DNA of 64,000 nucleotides from Parerythrobacter_A sp963838735. GTDB taxonomy: Bacteria > Pseudomonadota > Alphaproteobacteria > Sphingomonadales > Sphingomonadaceae. Every line of letters starts with the position of its first letter. Position 1 is the stretch's first letter. The DNA is taken from assembly GCA_963838735.1 (NCBI GenBank), contig CAWISG010000001.1, forward strand, positions 1 through 64,000, written 5' to 3'. Shown piece after piece: positions 1 to 10,397 of the stretch. The position numbers and the translations under genes were made by a program. The notes below the pieces were generated by a model. The model did no database searches. It saw nothing but the letters and a program-made list of their open reading frames with translations, and was not told the origin of the DNA.

Positions 1-666
1 AAGAGCAAGTACAAGAACGCGCGGTTCTACAGCCACAAATCCGGCAAGAGCACGAATGCCGGCCCTAACAACCAGTGGGGACCTCGCCGAACTATCAGTG
101 CCCGGCACAGGCGCTGCCGATTTCCTATCATCCACCAGTCCGGCCTGAAATCCTGTGTCGACGACAAGACGCGGCGCTGGTCCCGGCACTGGGACGTTCC
201 ACAACCCCACAATGGCCTCGGCCTACCGGATGATGGCGCGCGACGATGTCTTCCCACGCAACCGCCGACGGCGTGCCGAGCGCAAGGTCGTCATCTTCAT
301 GACGGACGGCAACTCGACAGCCGCGATGACGGCACAAGGACAGCGGCAGCGATAGCGATCCCGCCTACACCACCTCCACACCTATGAAGATCGCAAGATC
401 ATCACCACGACGGATCGGGATGTACCATCGAGCACCTCTCGCGTCGCTTTCCGAAGACATGCGAGGCGGTGAAGGCCGATGGCATCGAGATGTGCGCGAT
501 TGCCTTTGCGCTGAATACGGTTCCGACGGCGACAAGACCCGCGTCATGTTCCAGGATTGTTCGACGAACAGACACGCATTTCTTCGATGCGGCGAACGGG
601 AACCAGCTCAGCGATACCTTTACCACCATCGCGGCAGAGCTCATCGATCTCAGGCTGACGAACTGA
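1..666 (+). pseudogene. TadG-like pilus-assembly protein, C-terminal part, multiply frameshifted
   Basis: This is the 3' part of a gene entering from the left edge. The three forward frames together give pieces of a vWA-type Tad-pilus protein. One piece carries the strand-plus-aspartate motif KVVIFMTDGN (about 280-310). A later one (about 440-666) ends in FFDAANGNQLSDTF and AAELIDLRLTN, typical of the end of TadG-like vWA proteins. At least five frame changes are needed to join the pieces. The stop overlaps the ATG of the next gene (TGATG). Because essential genes in this window also carry single-base indels, I cannot tell true decay from poor sequence, although the density here is higher. 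The family call rests on motif recognition. Confidence 0.6.
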
Positions 667-1247
667 TGGCACGGGCGGCATCGCTCGAACCGACAGCGGG
701 GCGTGGCCACGATCAGTTCGCTGTCGTTGCGCCGGTGATGATCGTCATGCTGTTCGGCGTCGTGGAGCTGGACTATCTCGCTTATGCCAATCCTCGCTCG
801 AAAGCGGCGTGCTGGAGGCGGCACGTGCCGCACGCGTTCCCGTCCCGGAAGACGACCCGGCCCTGATCGAGGAGGCGCTGTCTGACCCGGATGTCCGAAG
901 TGCGCAGTTCCGATGGCGAGCCGCGGTGCTGACGGTATCGTCCTATGGCGGCAATTTCTCCAATGTGGCGGCCCGGAACCGTTCGACGATATCGACGGCG
1001 ACGGCGTGTTCGACGCGGGCGAGCCCTATACCGACATCAACGGCAATGCCCAGTGGGATGCGGATATGGGGTCCGGCAATTCGGGGCGCTGGGCGAAGTG
1101 GTGCAGTTCTCCGCCAGCTACAATGTCGCCTCCTTCTTTCCGATGCTGTCCTTCCTGAGACCCGGCGGCGAGGACGACTACGCCATCGAAGCCACCACGG
1201 TCATTCGCAACGAACCGGTCTGGGACGCACCATGCCTGAACAGCTGA
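666..1247 (+). pseudogene. TadE-like pseudopilin, frameshifted
   Basis: The gene starts at the ATG overlapping the upstream stop. An N-terminal hydrophobic segment (APVMIVMLFGVVEL, about 730-775) with a glutamate after it matches the TadE/TadF minor pilin layout. The sequence then jumps frame near 805, 905 and 1075 before reading through to a stop at 1247, which overlaps the next start. The middle contains an acidic DIDGDGVFDAGE stretch resembling a calcium-binding loop and a repeat of that kind (DINGNAQWDAD). The total length is a multiple of three, so the indels compensate. It was probably one protein of about 193 residues, secreted through the Tad system. Confidence 0.6.
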
Positions 1248-1882
1248 TATGCCGCCGCCAGAGCCTCGGGACGGACGAAAGCGGCCTTGCCCTGATAGAG
1301 TTCGCCTTCATGGCGCCGATCTTCCTGTTCTTCGGGCTTGCCGGCCTCGAATTCACGCAAGTCATGCTGGCACACCAGAAGACCGAACGCGTCGCGGCGA
1401 CCGTGGCGGACCAGGTGGCCAGCAACATCGTACCGCCCAACGAACGCCAGATCGGCGACCTGTTCCAGGGGGCCGAGCTGATCGCGCGGCCCTATGACCT
1501 GGCCAATGGCGGATCGGTCATCATCACCGCCGTGATCGGCATCATCGACAACGATACCGGCGAGTTGCAGAACAAGGTCGCGTGGCAGCGGTGCCAGACG
1601 CCCGACGGCAACCCCAGCGCGATCGGCACGCAATCGACCGGGTCGACCGATATTGCGGACGGGCCGGACGTGGGCTTGCCGCAGGACATCGAACTGGCCC
1701 AGAACCACATGGTCATCGTGTCCGAGGTGTTCCTGCAATACGACCCGATGATCAATCTCGACTACTTGCCCACGCTCGCCGCGAACGGGGGGCTGTTCAC
1801 CGAGACGTCAGTATTCCGGACGCGCGGATCGCCGATCATGAACGTCACGCCCTTTCCCGGCGTGCCCGAACACACCTGCTAG
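1232..1882 (+). CDS. TadE/TadG-like minor pilin
   Basis: This is an intact 216-residue protein. After a short charged start (MPEQLICRRQ) it has the class motif: DESGLALIEF followed by a single hydrophobic helix FMAPIFLFFGLAGLEF (about residues 20-40). The Gly-Leu-Ala-Leu-Ile-Glu sequence is the expected prepilin-type signal with the conserved Glu. The remainder is a periplasmic or pilus-associated domain rich in Asp and Asn with two cysteines. It overlaps the previous TadE-like gene by 16 bases, so the three genes look translationally coupled. A role in Tad (Flp) pilus assembly is inferred from family and context. Confidence 0.75.
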   Translation: MPEQLICRRQSLGTDESGLALIEFAFMAPIFLFFGLAGLEFTQVMLAHQKTERVAATVADQVASNIVPPNERQIGDLFQGAELIARPYDLANGGSVIITAVIGIIDNDTGELQNKVAWQRCQTPDGNPSAIGTQSTGSTDIADGPDVGLPQDIELAQNHMVIVSEVFLQYDPMINLDYLPTLAANGGLFTETSVFRTRGSPIMNVTPFPGVPEHTC

Positions 1883-3032
1883 GGAGCGCCGGCCGTCATT
1901 CCCTCTTCGGCCGGCGTAACCTTTTCCGACCCAACCTCCCCGGCTGGCGTATCCAGCGCCCGTCCCTCGCGTTCCCGATACATCGCCACCGTCGCTTCCA
2001 TCGCGTCGTCGACCAGATGCGTGTGCCAGTCCGAGATGCGCTCGAACGCGGTGTGGCCCAGCGCCGCGACCTCCTCCGCGCTCGCGCCCGCCTTCTCCGC
2101 CTCCCACTGCGCCGCGGTCATGCGGCGCAGTTCGGGAAACGCCTCCAGCTCGCGCGCCTCCTGCGCCAGCCGCTGCTTGCGCTTGGCCTCGAACATCTTT
2201 TCCAGCTTTGCCATCGCATCTTCCGGCGTTGGCCCGTTGTCGCGATAGTCTTGCATCACCTCATCCCGGATGCGCTCGTAAACCGCATCGCCGGGCTGCA
2301 ACTGCTGCGCGCCATAGCGTTGCGGCAGGCGGTATCGCAGCAGGAAGCGCAGCAGCATGTTGTCGGGCTTGTCCCACTCGCCCAGCAGCTTGCCGCCCGA
2401 GACGATGGGCGTAGGCGTGCCCTGGATGGCGCGTTCGAGCGCACAGTCCTCCAGCCGCTGCACCCCGCGATCCAGCGCCGCTTCCCATGCTTCCCGGAAC
2501 CCTTCCGCCCCGGGCCGCGCGCGCAGCTTGTACAGCGCCTCTATCGACTTGCCGATGGAACGGGCCGCCTGCTGGACGATGCCGGTTGCGGCGAGTGTGG
2601 CGATGAACTTGCGCTGCCGCTCCGGCGTGATGGAATTGCCGCGCGGACGGGCGTGCAGATAGGGTTCGAACGCCAGCAGGGGATCGTCCTCGTCCGGCTC
2701 CTCCCCGACATAGGCGACGGCGGAGGTGCCCTGGCGGGGAATGGCGCGCGTGCAGCGACCCGGCGGTTCGGGGTTGCCGTATTCCGCGTCGTAATCGACT
2801 TCCTCGTGGTCGGGCAGCTCGTCGGATTGGCAGCGATGCGCGCGAGATAGGCCTCGCTCAACTGGCCGTTCTCGTCGAAGTTCGGATTGCGCGGGACGGA
2901 GCGCTCTTCGGCCGCTTCGAGATCGGCGAGCACCTGCTTGCCGGTGAGGGTTTCAAAGGGCGCTTTGGGCGCGGCGGGTGCGGTTCCGTTGGTGTGGGGG
3001 GAGGGGGCGGCATGATCGTTTGGATGTGTCAT
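1879..3032 (-). pseudogene. Helix-turn-helix protein of a sphingomonad family, one-base frameshift
   Basis: The start MTHPNDHAAPSPHTNG is at 3032. Reading proceeds to about 2824, where one base appears to be missing. Restoring it continues as NPDELPDHEEVDYDAEYG and on to the stop at 1879, about 384 residues in all. The middle contains RQRKFIATLAATG...AARSIGKS.EALYKLR, a helix-turn-helix resembling the small-terminase/homeodomain-like proteins common in sphingomonads. It is followed by a domain with RLEDCALERAIQGTPTP and a DNMLLRFLLRYRLPQRY segment. A related gene sits at the right edge of the window. The function is unknown and DNA binding is likely. The frameshift may be a sequencing error. 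Confidence 0.6.
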
Positions 3033-3357
3033 GCCGGAGCAGATTGCAGAAAGGGAGCGTGTAGGAAAATAGTTTTTGTACTTTGTCGAACCATTGGAGC
3101 CATGAGAAAGACTGCCGTAGCGAGCCGTCCGCCTGTGGTAGACGGCTTGCTCCGAAGTGAAGCCTGTATCGCGAAGGGCAGGAGATGGCGTGTATGAGCG
3201 ACGATCCTTGACGAACCTGTCGCAATAGAAATGAGGGTGTTGCCGCAGATCGGTTGCAAAAAACGCTTGAGCAGCCGAGAAACGAATTTCAGGAAAACTT
3301 TCCGTCTTGAGTTGATTTTGCCTTTTTATAGTTTCTCAGTTAAATTGAGGTGCTGAT
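3033..3357. other. Intergenic region between divergent genes
   Basis: No convincing gene lies here; the short frames on both strands lack domain-like sequence. The base composition drops from GC-rich to AT-rich toward the right, marking the edge of the following insert. A small inverted repeat with arms AGCCGTC/GACGGCT lies at 3123-3147. A TTGAGT and a TATAGT hexamer occur at 3307 and 3327, but their 14-base spacing is too short for a confident promoter. An AGGTG upstream of the ATG at 3358 could serve as a weak ribosome binding site. Confidence 0.4.
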
Positions 3358-3985
3358 ATGCAACGAGAGCTTTATACCGTGCAATCAACACACTTAATGC
3401 TTGATGCGGATATATCTTCTAAAGTCATGACGATGGCTAAAGAACTTGGACCACTCATACGCGGCAGGAATGGCCGGTGCGTCGAAAAGCTCGTTCCACA
3501 CGCGGTCTCGGTAGCACCGGAGAGAAGCATTAGCGCTACAAGCGGATTGGGCTTAATGGAGTACCACGTTGACGGCTGTCACCTAAACTCGCCACCTACG
3601 TACCTCATCTTTGGTGCTGTTTGTGGCGTGGATGCTGCCCCGTTGCTGATTAAACGACCGGATTTAGCACTATGCAGTCTCGGCGGAAATTCAGGAGTTA
3701 AAAGCCTCAGCATTTTACGTTCGGAATGGCAGAAAATCATTTTATCGGTCGGTTTTAGGGTTACGTGAGCGTTTGGTGTACGATCCGTATTGCATGGAGC
3801 CTGTGAATAAATCAGCAGTCCGGTCTATAGACATCATCGTATCACTACTAGATCAGGCTAAAGATATTCAGATACCCTTGAAAACTGGTGAAATAGCGAT
3901 TATTTCGAATGATTTAGTATTTCATTCCCGTCCAGATTTATCTCAGCATTATGATCGGGTGATTTACAGGGCTGCCGTCGCATAG
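3358..3985 (+). pseudogene. TauD/clavaminate-synthase-like Fe(II)/2-oxoglutarate dioxygenase, one frameshift
   Basis: Two adjacent frames join near 3750 by dropping one extra base, giving about 208 residues. The first half carries the metal-binding H-x-D motif in MEYHVDGCHL, followed by PPTYLIFGAV. The second half has RLVYDPYCMEP, then GEIAIISNDLVFHSRPD with the distal histidine, and DRVIYRAAV with the C-terminal arginine that usually holds 2-oxoglutarate. That order of H-x-D, distal H and R is the facial triad and cosubstrate site of the TauD/CAS-like family. The protein is short for the family (usually about 280-350). The gene lies in an AT-richer stretch, suggesting transfer. The substrate is unknown. 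Confidence 0.6.
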
Positions 3986-4057
3986 ACCGAGATATTTTCC
4001 GCGTTAAATAGTGAAGCTCTCTTATCTAAGTCAAAATACTACATTGCGAAGGCTATT

Positions 4058-4924
4058 TTGCGTGCTGACGAGAATGACTTGGAAGAATATCAACTTTGGG
4101 CATCGCTCGCGCTAGAGTTATTAGGTAAAGCAAGCCTTGCCCAACTTCACCCCTGTCTTGTGGCGGACCCTGGGCATCCTCCATCCTTGTTTGCTGCCGC
4201 CGGAGTGTCTAAAAGCACCGATGTCAAGACAATCACCGCAAAAACGTTGTTCGAACGATTGAGGCAATTGTGCCCTGAGTTCGATGCAGGCGTACAAAGC
4301 TTTTGTACCGAGATATCTCAACGGCGAAACACCGAGCTTCATTCTGGAGATGCACCCTTCAAGACAATGAAGCGAGACGCTTGGGAGTCGAAGTTCTGGC
4401 GTGCCTGCAAAGTGATTTTGAATTTTTCGCGTATGGACCTAGCTGACTGGCTAGGGACCGAGTTAGCCGCGACTCCGCAAAAGATAATTGAAACTCGCTC
4501 AGCAGCAGTCGAGGCGAACGTCCTTGCTGATATTGAGCAGTCAAAGCAAACTTTCTCTTCACTTCCACAAAGTGGGCGCGAGAAGCTTTTACAGGCTAAA
4601 TTCTTTCCGTTTAATGATGAGGTAAAATCGCTATTCACACGTTATTCCCTGAACGAAGCTGAATGGGAAGTAGAGTGCCCCGCATGCGGAGGGAACGGCT
4701 TCTTGGCTGGCGACGTCCTTGAAGAGGAAATAATCGAGCCGAGCGAAAGATGGGCCTCTTGGGAGGAGGTTCGAAAGACTTATCAGGCCGATGAGTTTGC
4801 TTGCCCTAGATGCAAGCTCGCCATCGTCGGCAGTGAAGCACTTTTATTTTCCGGCATCGAACTTGAACATGAGGAAATCGATGAGCGAGAGATTGAATAT
4901 GAACCCGAGTATGGCAACTGTTGA
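4058..4924 (+). CDS. Hypothetical protein with HEPN-like motif and zinc ribbon
   Basis: The frame gives 288 residues from a TTG start with a weak GAAGG upstream. The reading frame stays protein-like back to the stop at 3983-3985 (SEALLSKSKYYIAKAIL), so the real N-terminus probably lies upstream and its start is hidden by an indel or a rare start codon. The N-terminal half is helical and contains QRRNTELHSG, an R-x4-H arrangement (residues 90-95) like the active site of HEPN nucleases. The C-terminal part has CPACGG (207-212) and CPRC (249-252), a four-cysteine zinc ribbon, then a very acidic tail. Composition is AT-richer than the flanks. Nuclease activity is an inference; no family was recognised with certainty. 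Confidence 0.55.
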   Translation: MRADENDLEEYQLWASLALELLGKASLAQLHPCLVADPGHPPSLFAAAGVSKSTDVKTITAKTLFERLRQLCPEFDAGVQSFCTEISQRRNTELHSGDAPFKTMKRDAWESKFWRACKVILNFSRMDLADWLGTELAATPQKIIETRSAAVEANVLADIEQSKQTFSSLPQSGREKLLQAKFFPFNDEVKSLFTRYSLNEAEWEVECPACGGNGFLAGDVLEEEIIEPSERWASWEEVRKTYQADEFACPRCKLAIVGSEALLFSGIELEHEEIDEREIEYEPEYGNC

Positions 4925-5358
4925 TACGCTTGACCCCACCCCAAATCCAACATAAACGCCCTCCTATCCACGGCACGCCCTGCGCGTCGCTGGACAGATA
5001 GAACTGAACATTGCCGGTTTGTCCCGGAAGTCCGGTGCTTCGATCCCGCTCTCACAAGGAGCGAATCGTTTGCGGTCGGGCTTTTGTGCGTTCGGATGGT
5101 CGCAAGGATCGTTCGGGCGGGTGGCCGTCAAAGTAATCCGGTGCCGTCGGGTGTTTCGGGTGGAGTGTTTCAGGTTCGTGCGCCTTCTTCGCGAAGGCAT
5201 GCCATCGGCCTTGGCGCTGGTGGAACGAGGCCGCTGCTTTCGCAGGGGCGCGGCGCACGGCCTTCCTCCTTCCCCAGAACAGCTTTCGGCATCATCATGG
5301 GTTCGCTCGTGTGGCATGGTGTCGCGCGTCGGGCCGCACAACAGGTGACGAGTACTTC
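4925..5358. other. Leader region upstream of rpsL
   Basis: Several overlapping open frames occur here but none looks like a protein, so I call no gene. Composition returns to GC-rich. The stretch presumably contains the promoter and 5' leader of the rpsL-rpsG-fusA-tuf transcript. A TTGACC at 4930 has only imperfect -10 candidates (CATAAA or TAAACG), so I do not place a promoter. Confidence 0.4.
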
Positions 5359-5731
5359 ATGCCGACAATCAACCAGCTGGTCCGCAAGGGCCGTACGCCG
5401 CAGAAGGAGAAGTCCAAGGTTCCGGCCATGGAAGCCAATCCCCAGAAGCGCGGCGTCTGCACACGTGTCTATACCACCACGCCGAAGAAGCCGAACTCCG
5501 CTCTGCGCAAGGTTGCCAAGGTTCGCCTGACCAACCAGCGCGAGGTCATCAGCTACATTCCCGGGCGAGGGGCACAACCTGCAGGAACACTCCGTGGTGC
5601 TGATCCGCGGCGGCCGTGTGCGCGACCTTCCCGGCGTGCGCTACCACGTGCTGCGCGGCGTGCTCGACACGCAGGGTGTGAAGGACCGTCGCAAGAGCCG
5701 TTCCAAATACGGGGCCAAGCGGCCGAAATGA
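5359..5731 (+). CDS. rpsL: 30S ribosomal protein S12 (one-base insertion)
   Basis: The sequence begins MPTINQLVRKGR and continues through KRGVCTRVYTTTPKKPNSALRKVAKV and SYIPG. One extra G in the run near 5563-5565 then breaks the frame. Dropping it gives the expected GEGHNLQEHSVVLIRGGRVRDLPGVRYH to the end KYGAKRPK, exactly 123 residues. S12 shapes the decoding centre and is the site of streptomycin-resistance substitutions; the lysine of TPKKPNSA has the usual form. It is the first gene of the str operon. The frameshift cannot be real in a living cell unless another copy exists, so I treat it as a sequence error. Confidence 0.95.
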
Positions 5732-5770
5732 TTTGCTGAGTGCGGGCCGGGCATCCGCCCGTCCCTTGCT

Positions 5771-5847
5771 GTGCCGTCCCGCTTCCCCTCCCGACCACCC
5801 ATGGCACTATACTTTGTGGGTGGTCGGGAGGGGGAGCAGAACGGCAC
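5771..5847. repeat. Long inverted repeat between rpsL and rpsG
   Basis: The left arm (5771-5801) starts GTGCCGT and ends CGACCACCCA. The right arm (5817-5847) starts TGGGTGGTCG and ends ACGGCAC. About 30 bases pair with small interruptions around a 15-base loop. It would form a very stable hairpin in RNA or a cruciform in DNA. There is no T-run directly after it, so it is not a classic terminator. Confidence 0.85.
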
Positions 5848-5879
5848 AGTCACCAAGAGTTTTCACCGCGGGTCCAGTT

Positions 5880-5938
5880 CGCTCCCCCACCCGGTCGCCC
5901 TGCCAAGGGTATCCTATGGGTGGCCGGGTGGGGGAGCG
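5880..5938. repeat. Second inverted repeat between rpsL and rpsG
   Basis: Arms 5880-5900 (CGCTCCCCCACCCGG...) and 5918-5938 (...CCGGGTGGGGGAGCG) pair around a 17-base loop. Its arms resemble those of the palindrome at 5771-5847 (CTCCC then GACCACCC or ACCCGG), so the two look like tandem copies of one mobile or regulatory palindrome family. Confidence 0.8.
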
Positions 5939-5995
5939 GGCTGGAGCCGCAAGCCTCGGCGGATGCCGGGGCGCACTCCGAAGGAGTTAGAGAAT

Positions 5996-6466
5996 ATGTC
6001 ACGTCGTCGTCGTCCCGAAAAGCGGGTCATCCTGCCCGATCCCAAGTTCAAGGATCTGATCCTGTCGAAGTTCATGAACAACCTCATGCTCGACGGGAAG
6101 AAGTCCACGGCCGAGCGCATCGTCTATGGCGCGTTGGAAACGGTGGAGACCAAGGCCAAGGCCGATCCGGTGCAGCTGTTCCACGATGCGCTGAACAACG
6201 TCTCGCCGCAGGTCGAGGTGCGCAGCCGCCGTGTCGGTGGTGCGACCTACCAGGTGCCGGTGGAGGTGCGTCCCGAACGCGCGCAGGCGCTGGCGATCCG
6301 CTGGCTGATCGGTGCGGCGCGCGGCCGTGCGGAAACCACCATGTCGGCACGCCTGTCGGGCGAGCTGATGGATGCGGCCAACAATCGTGGCAATGCGGTC
6401 AAGAAGCGCGAAGACGCCCACCGCATGGCCGACGCCAACCGTGCCTTCTCGCATTATCGCTGGTAG
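5996..6466 (+). CDS. rpsG: 30S ribosomal protein S7
   Basis: The protein has 156 residues from an ATG with AAGGAG ten bases upstream. It begins MSRRRRPEKRVILPDPKF and contains KFMNNLMLDGKKSTAERIVYGA and the RRVGGATYQVPVEV segment of the S7 family. The length is standard. S7 starts assembly of the 30S head by binding 16S rRNA. The gene follows rpsL after a 264-base spacer that holds two large palindromes and precedes fusA, the usual str operon order. Confidence 0.97.
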   Translation: MSRRRRPEKRVILPDPKFKDLILSKFMNNLMLDGKKSTAERIVYGALETVETKAKADPVQLFHDALNNVSPQVEVRSRRVGGATYQVPVEVRPERAQALAIRWLIGAARGRAETTMSARLSGELMDAANNRGNAVKKREDAHRMADANRAFSHYRW

Positions 6467-6548
6467 GGTGGGGCGTCTTTAAGGCGCAACATCAGACCCT
6501 ACATGGGGCAGGCATTCGCCTTCCCCGAACCGTTTAAGGAATTTCCTC

Positions 6549-8642
<2,094 letters not shown>

Positions 8643-8675
8643 CGACGCTTGCCTAACTCCGGCATCGGGTTTAAG

Positions 8676-8703
8676 GGCGGCGCCTGTTTTGCCGGGTGCC
8701 GCC
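8676..8703 (+). other. Hairpin in the fusA-tuf spacer
   Basis: The arms GGCGGCGCC and GGTGCCGCC pair (with a G-T) around a 10-base loop, 34 bases after the fusA stop. Only GTTT follows, so termination would be weak. It may tune relative expression of fusA and tuf or stabilise the mRNA end. Confidence 0.45.
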
Positions 8704-8759
8704 GTTTCGGAGGAAGCTCCGGCCCGGACATTCATTTCAACACAAGGTTATAGAGAATC

Positions 8760-9935
8760 ATGGCGAAGGAAAAATTCGAGCGGAACAAGCCGCACTGCAA
8801 CGTGGGCACCATCGGTCACGTCGACCACGGAAAGACCACGCTGACCGCAGCAATCACCAAAGTGATGGGCTCCGCAGTCGATTTCGCAAACATCGACAAG
8901 GCACCCGAAGAGCGCGAACGCGGCATTACGATTTCGACTGCACATGTCGAATATGAAACTGACGCACGTCACTACGCCCATGTCGATTGCCCCGGTCACG
9001 CCGACTACGTGAAGAACATGATCACGGGTGCAGCGCAGATGGACGGCGCTATCCTCGTGGTGAACGCTGCTGACGGCCCCATGCCGCAGACGCGCGAGCA
9101 CATTCTGCTTGCCCGCCAGGTTGGCGTGCCTCAGCTGGTCGTGTATCTGAACAAGGTCGACCAGGTCGACGACGAAGAGCTGCTCGAGCTCGTCGAACTC
9201 GAAGTGCGCGAACTTCTGAGCGACTACGATTTCGACGGCGACGATATCCCGATTATCAAGGGTTCCGCTCTCGCCGCCCTGGAAGGCCGCGACGAGGAAA
9301 TTGGCGAAAACTCTATCAAGGAATTGATGGATGCTGTAGATAGCTACATCCCGCAGCCCGAACGGCCGGTGGACAAGGACTTCCTGATGCCGATCGAGGA
9401 CGTATTCTCGATTTCGGGTCGCGGTACCGTGGTTACGGGCCGTGTTGAAACCGGCGTTGTCAACGTAGGCGACGAAGTCGAAATAGTCGGTATCAAGGAT
9501 ACTTCGAAGACGACTGTGACCGGCGTGGAAATGTTCCGCAAGCTGCTGGACCGCGGCGAAGCCGGAGACAATATCGGCGCGCTCATCCGTGGTGTGGGCC
9601 GTGAAGATGTCGAGCGTGGTCAGGTTCTGGCCAAGCCCGGCACCGTCAACCCGCACACCGAATTCAGTGCAGAAGTTTATGTTCTGTCCAAGGATGAAGG
9701 TGGCCGCCACACGCCGTTCTTCGCCAACTACCGTCCGCAGTTCTACTTCCGAACGACCGACGTGACCGGCGAAGTAGTTCTGCCCGAAGGCACCGAGATG
9801 GTGATGCCGGGCGACAACGTCACGATCGACGTCAAGCTGATCGCACCAATCGCGATGGACGAAGGCCTGCGTTTCGCTATTCGCGAAGGTGGCCGGACCG
9901 TCGGTTCGGGGGTTGTCAGCAAGATCACTAAGTAA
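8760..9935 (+). CDS. tuf: Elongation factor Tu
   Basis: The protein has 391 residues and delivers aminoacyl-tRNA to the ribosome as a GTP complex. Motifs are GHVDHGKTTLTAAI (G1), ERGITISTAHVEY (switch I end), DCPGHADYVKNM (G3), NKVDQVDD (G4) and GSALAALEG (G5), then the beta-barrel domains ending REGGRTVGSGVVSKITK. Between AAITKV and NIDKAPEE only MGSAVDFA is present, five residues shorter than the E. coli protein at the base of switch I. The shortening is in frame. A terminator-like hairpin follows at 10005. Confidence 0.97.
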   Translation: MAKEKFERNKPHCNVGTIGHVDHGKTTLTAAITKVMGSAVDFANIDKAPEERERGITISTAHVEYETDARHYAHVDCPGHADYVKNMITGAAQMDGAILVVNAADGPMPQTREHILLARQVGVPQLVVYLNKVDQVDDEELLELVELEVRELLSDYDFDGDDIPIIKGSALAALEGRDEEIGENSIKELMDAVDSYIPQPERPVDKDFLMPIEDVFSISGRGTVVTGRVETGVVNVGDEVEIVGIKDTSKTTVTGVEMFRKLLDRGEAGDNIGALIRGVGREDVERGQVLAKPGTVNPHTEFSAEVYVLSKDEGGRHTPFFANYRPQFYFRTTDVTGEVVLPEGTEMVMPGDNVTIDVKLIAPIAMDEGLRFAIREGGRTVGSGVVSKITK

Positions 9936-10004
9936 TAGAAGCCCGATCAACCGGCGCGGGATTCGTTTCGCGCTGATAGACTTTGGTTACTGAAAATTCG
10001 ATCG

Positions 10005-10057
10005 GCGGCCCCATTCTCCCTCGGAGACGGGAGAGGGCGGGGCCGCTGATTTTTGTT
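10005..10057 (+). terminator. Rho-independent terminator or attenuator after tuf
   Basis: GCGGCCCC (10005-10012) and the nearby TCTCCC pair with GGGAGA and GGGGCCGC (ending 10046). This is followed at once by TGATTTTTGTTT, giving a strong stem with a T-run. It lies only 26 bases before the rpsJ start. Either it attenuates transcription into the S10 operon, or rpsJ has a promoter overlapping it. Confidence 0.7.
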
Positions 10058-10082
10058 TGCTCTTTCTCATCGGTACACGGAC

Positions 10083-10394
10083 ATGGAAGCCCAGAATATT
10101 CGCATCCGCCTGAAGGCGTTCGATCATCGCGTACTCGACCAGGCAACTGGCGAAATCGCGGAGACAGCGCGCCGGACCGGGGCGCTCATTCGCGGCCCTA
10201 TTCCGATGCCGACGCGGATTGAGAAGTTCACCGTGAACCGCGGCCCGCATATCGACAAGAAGTCGCGCGAGCAGTTCGAGGTGCGCACGTACAAGCGGTT
10301 GCTCGATATCGTGCAGCCCAATGCCCAGACGGTGGACGCACTGATGAAGCTCGATCTGGCTGCGGGTGTGAATGTGGAGATTAAGCTAGCCTGA
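10083..10394 (+). CDS. rpsJ: 30S ribosomal protein S10
   Basis: The protein has 103 residues: MEAQNIRIRLKAFDHRVLD at the start, then RGPIPMPTRIEKFTVNRGPH and EVRTYKRLLDI. I chose the ATG at 10083 over the in-frame TTG at 10053 because the protein then matches the family's length and start exactly. S10 is a 30S head protein and, as NusE, a transcription antitermination factor. It is the first gene of the S10 operon and sits just behind the tuf terminator-like hairpin. Confidence 0.97.
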   Translation: MEAQNIRIRLKAFDHRVLDQATGEIAETARRTGALIRGPIPMPTRIEKFTVNRGPHIDKKSREQFEVRTYKRLLDIVQPNAQTVDALMKLDLAAGVNVEIKLA

Positions 10395-10397
10395 TAG

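Noticed and set aside
3307..3332. Promoter before the dioxygenase gene
   Set aside because: TTGAGT and TATAGT are only 14 bases apart, too close for a normal sigma-70 site.
5019..5348. Short open frames in the rpsL leader
   Set aside because: Arg/Ser-rich with no family-like pattern; several overlap on both strands.
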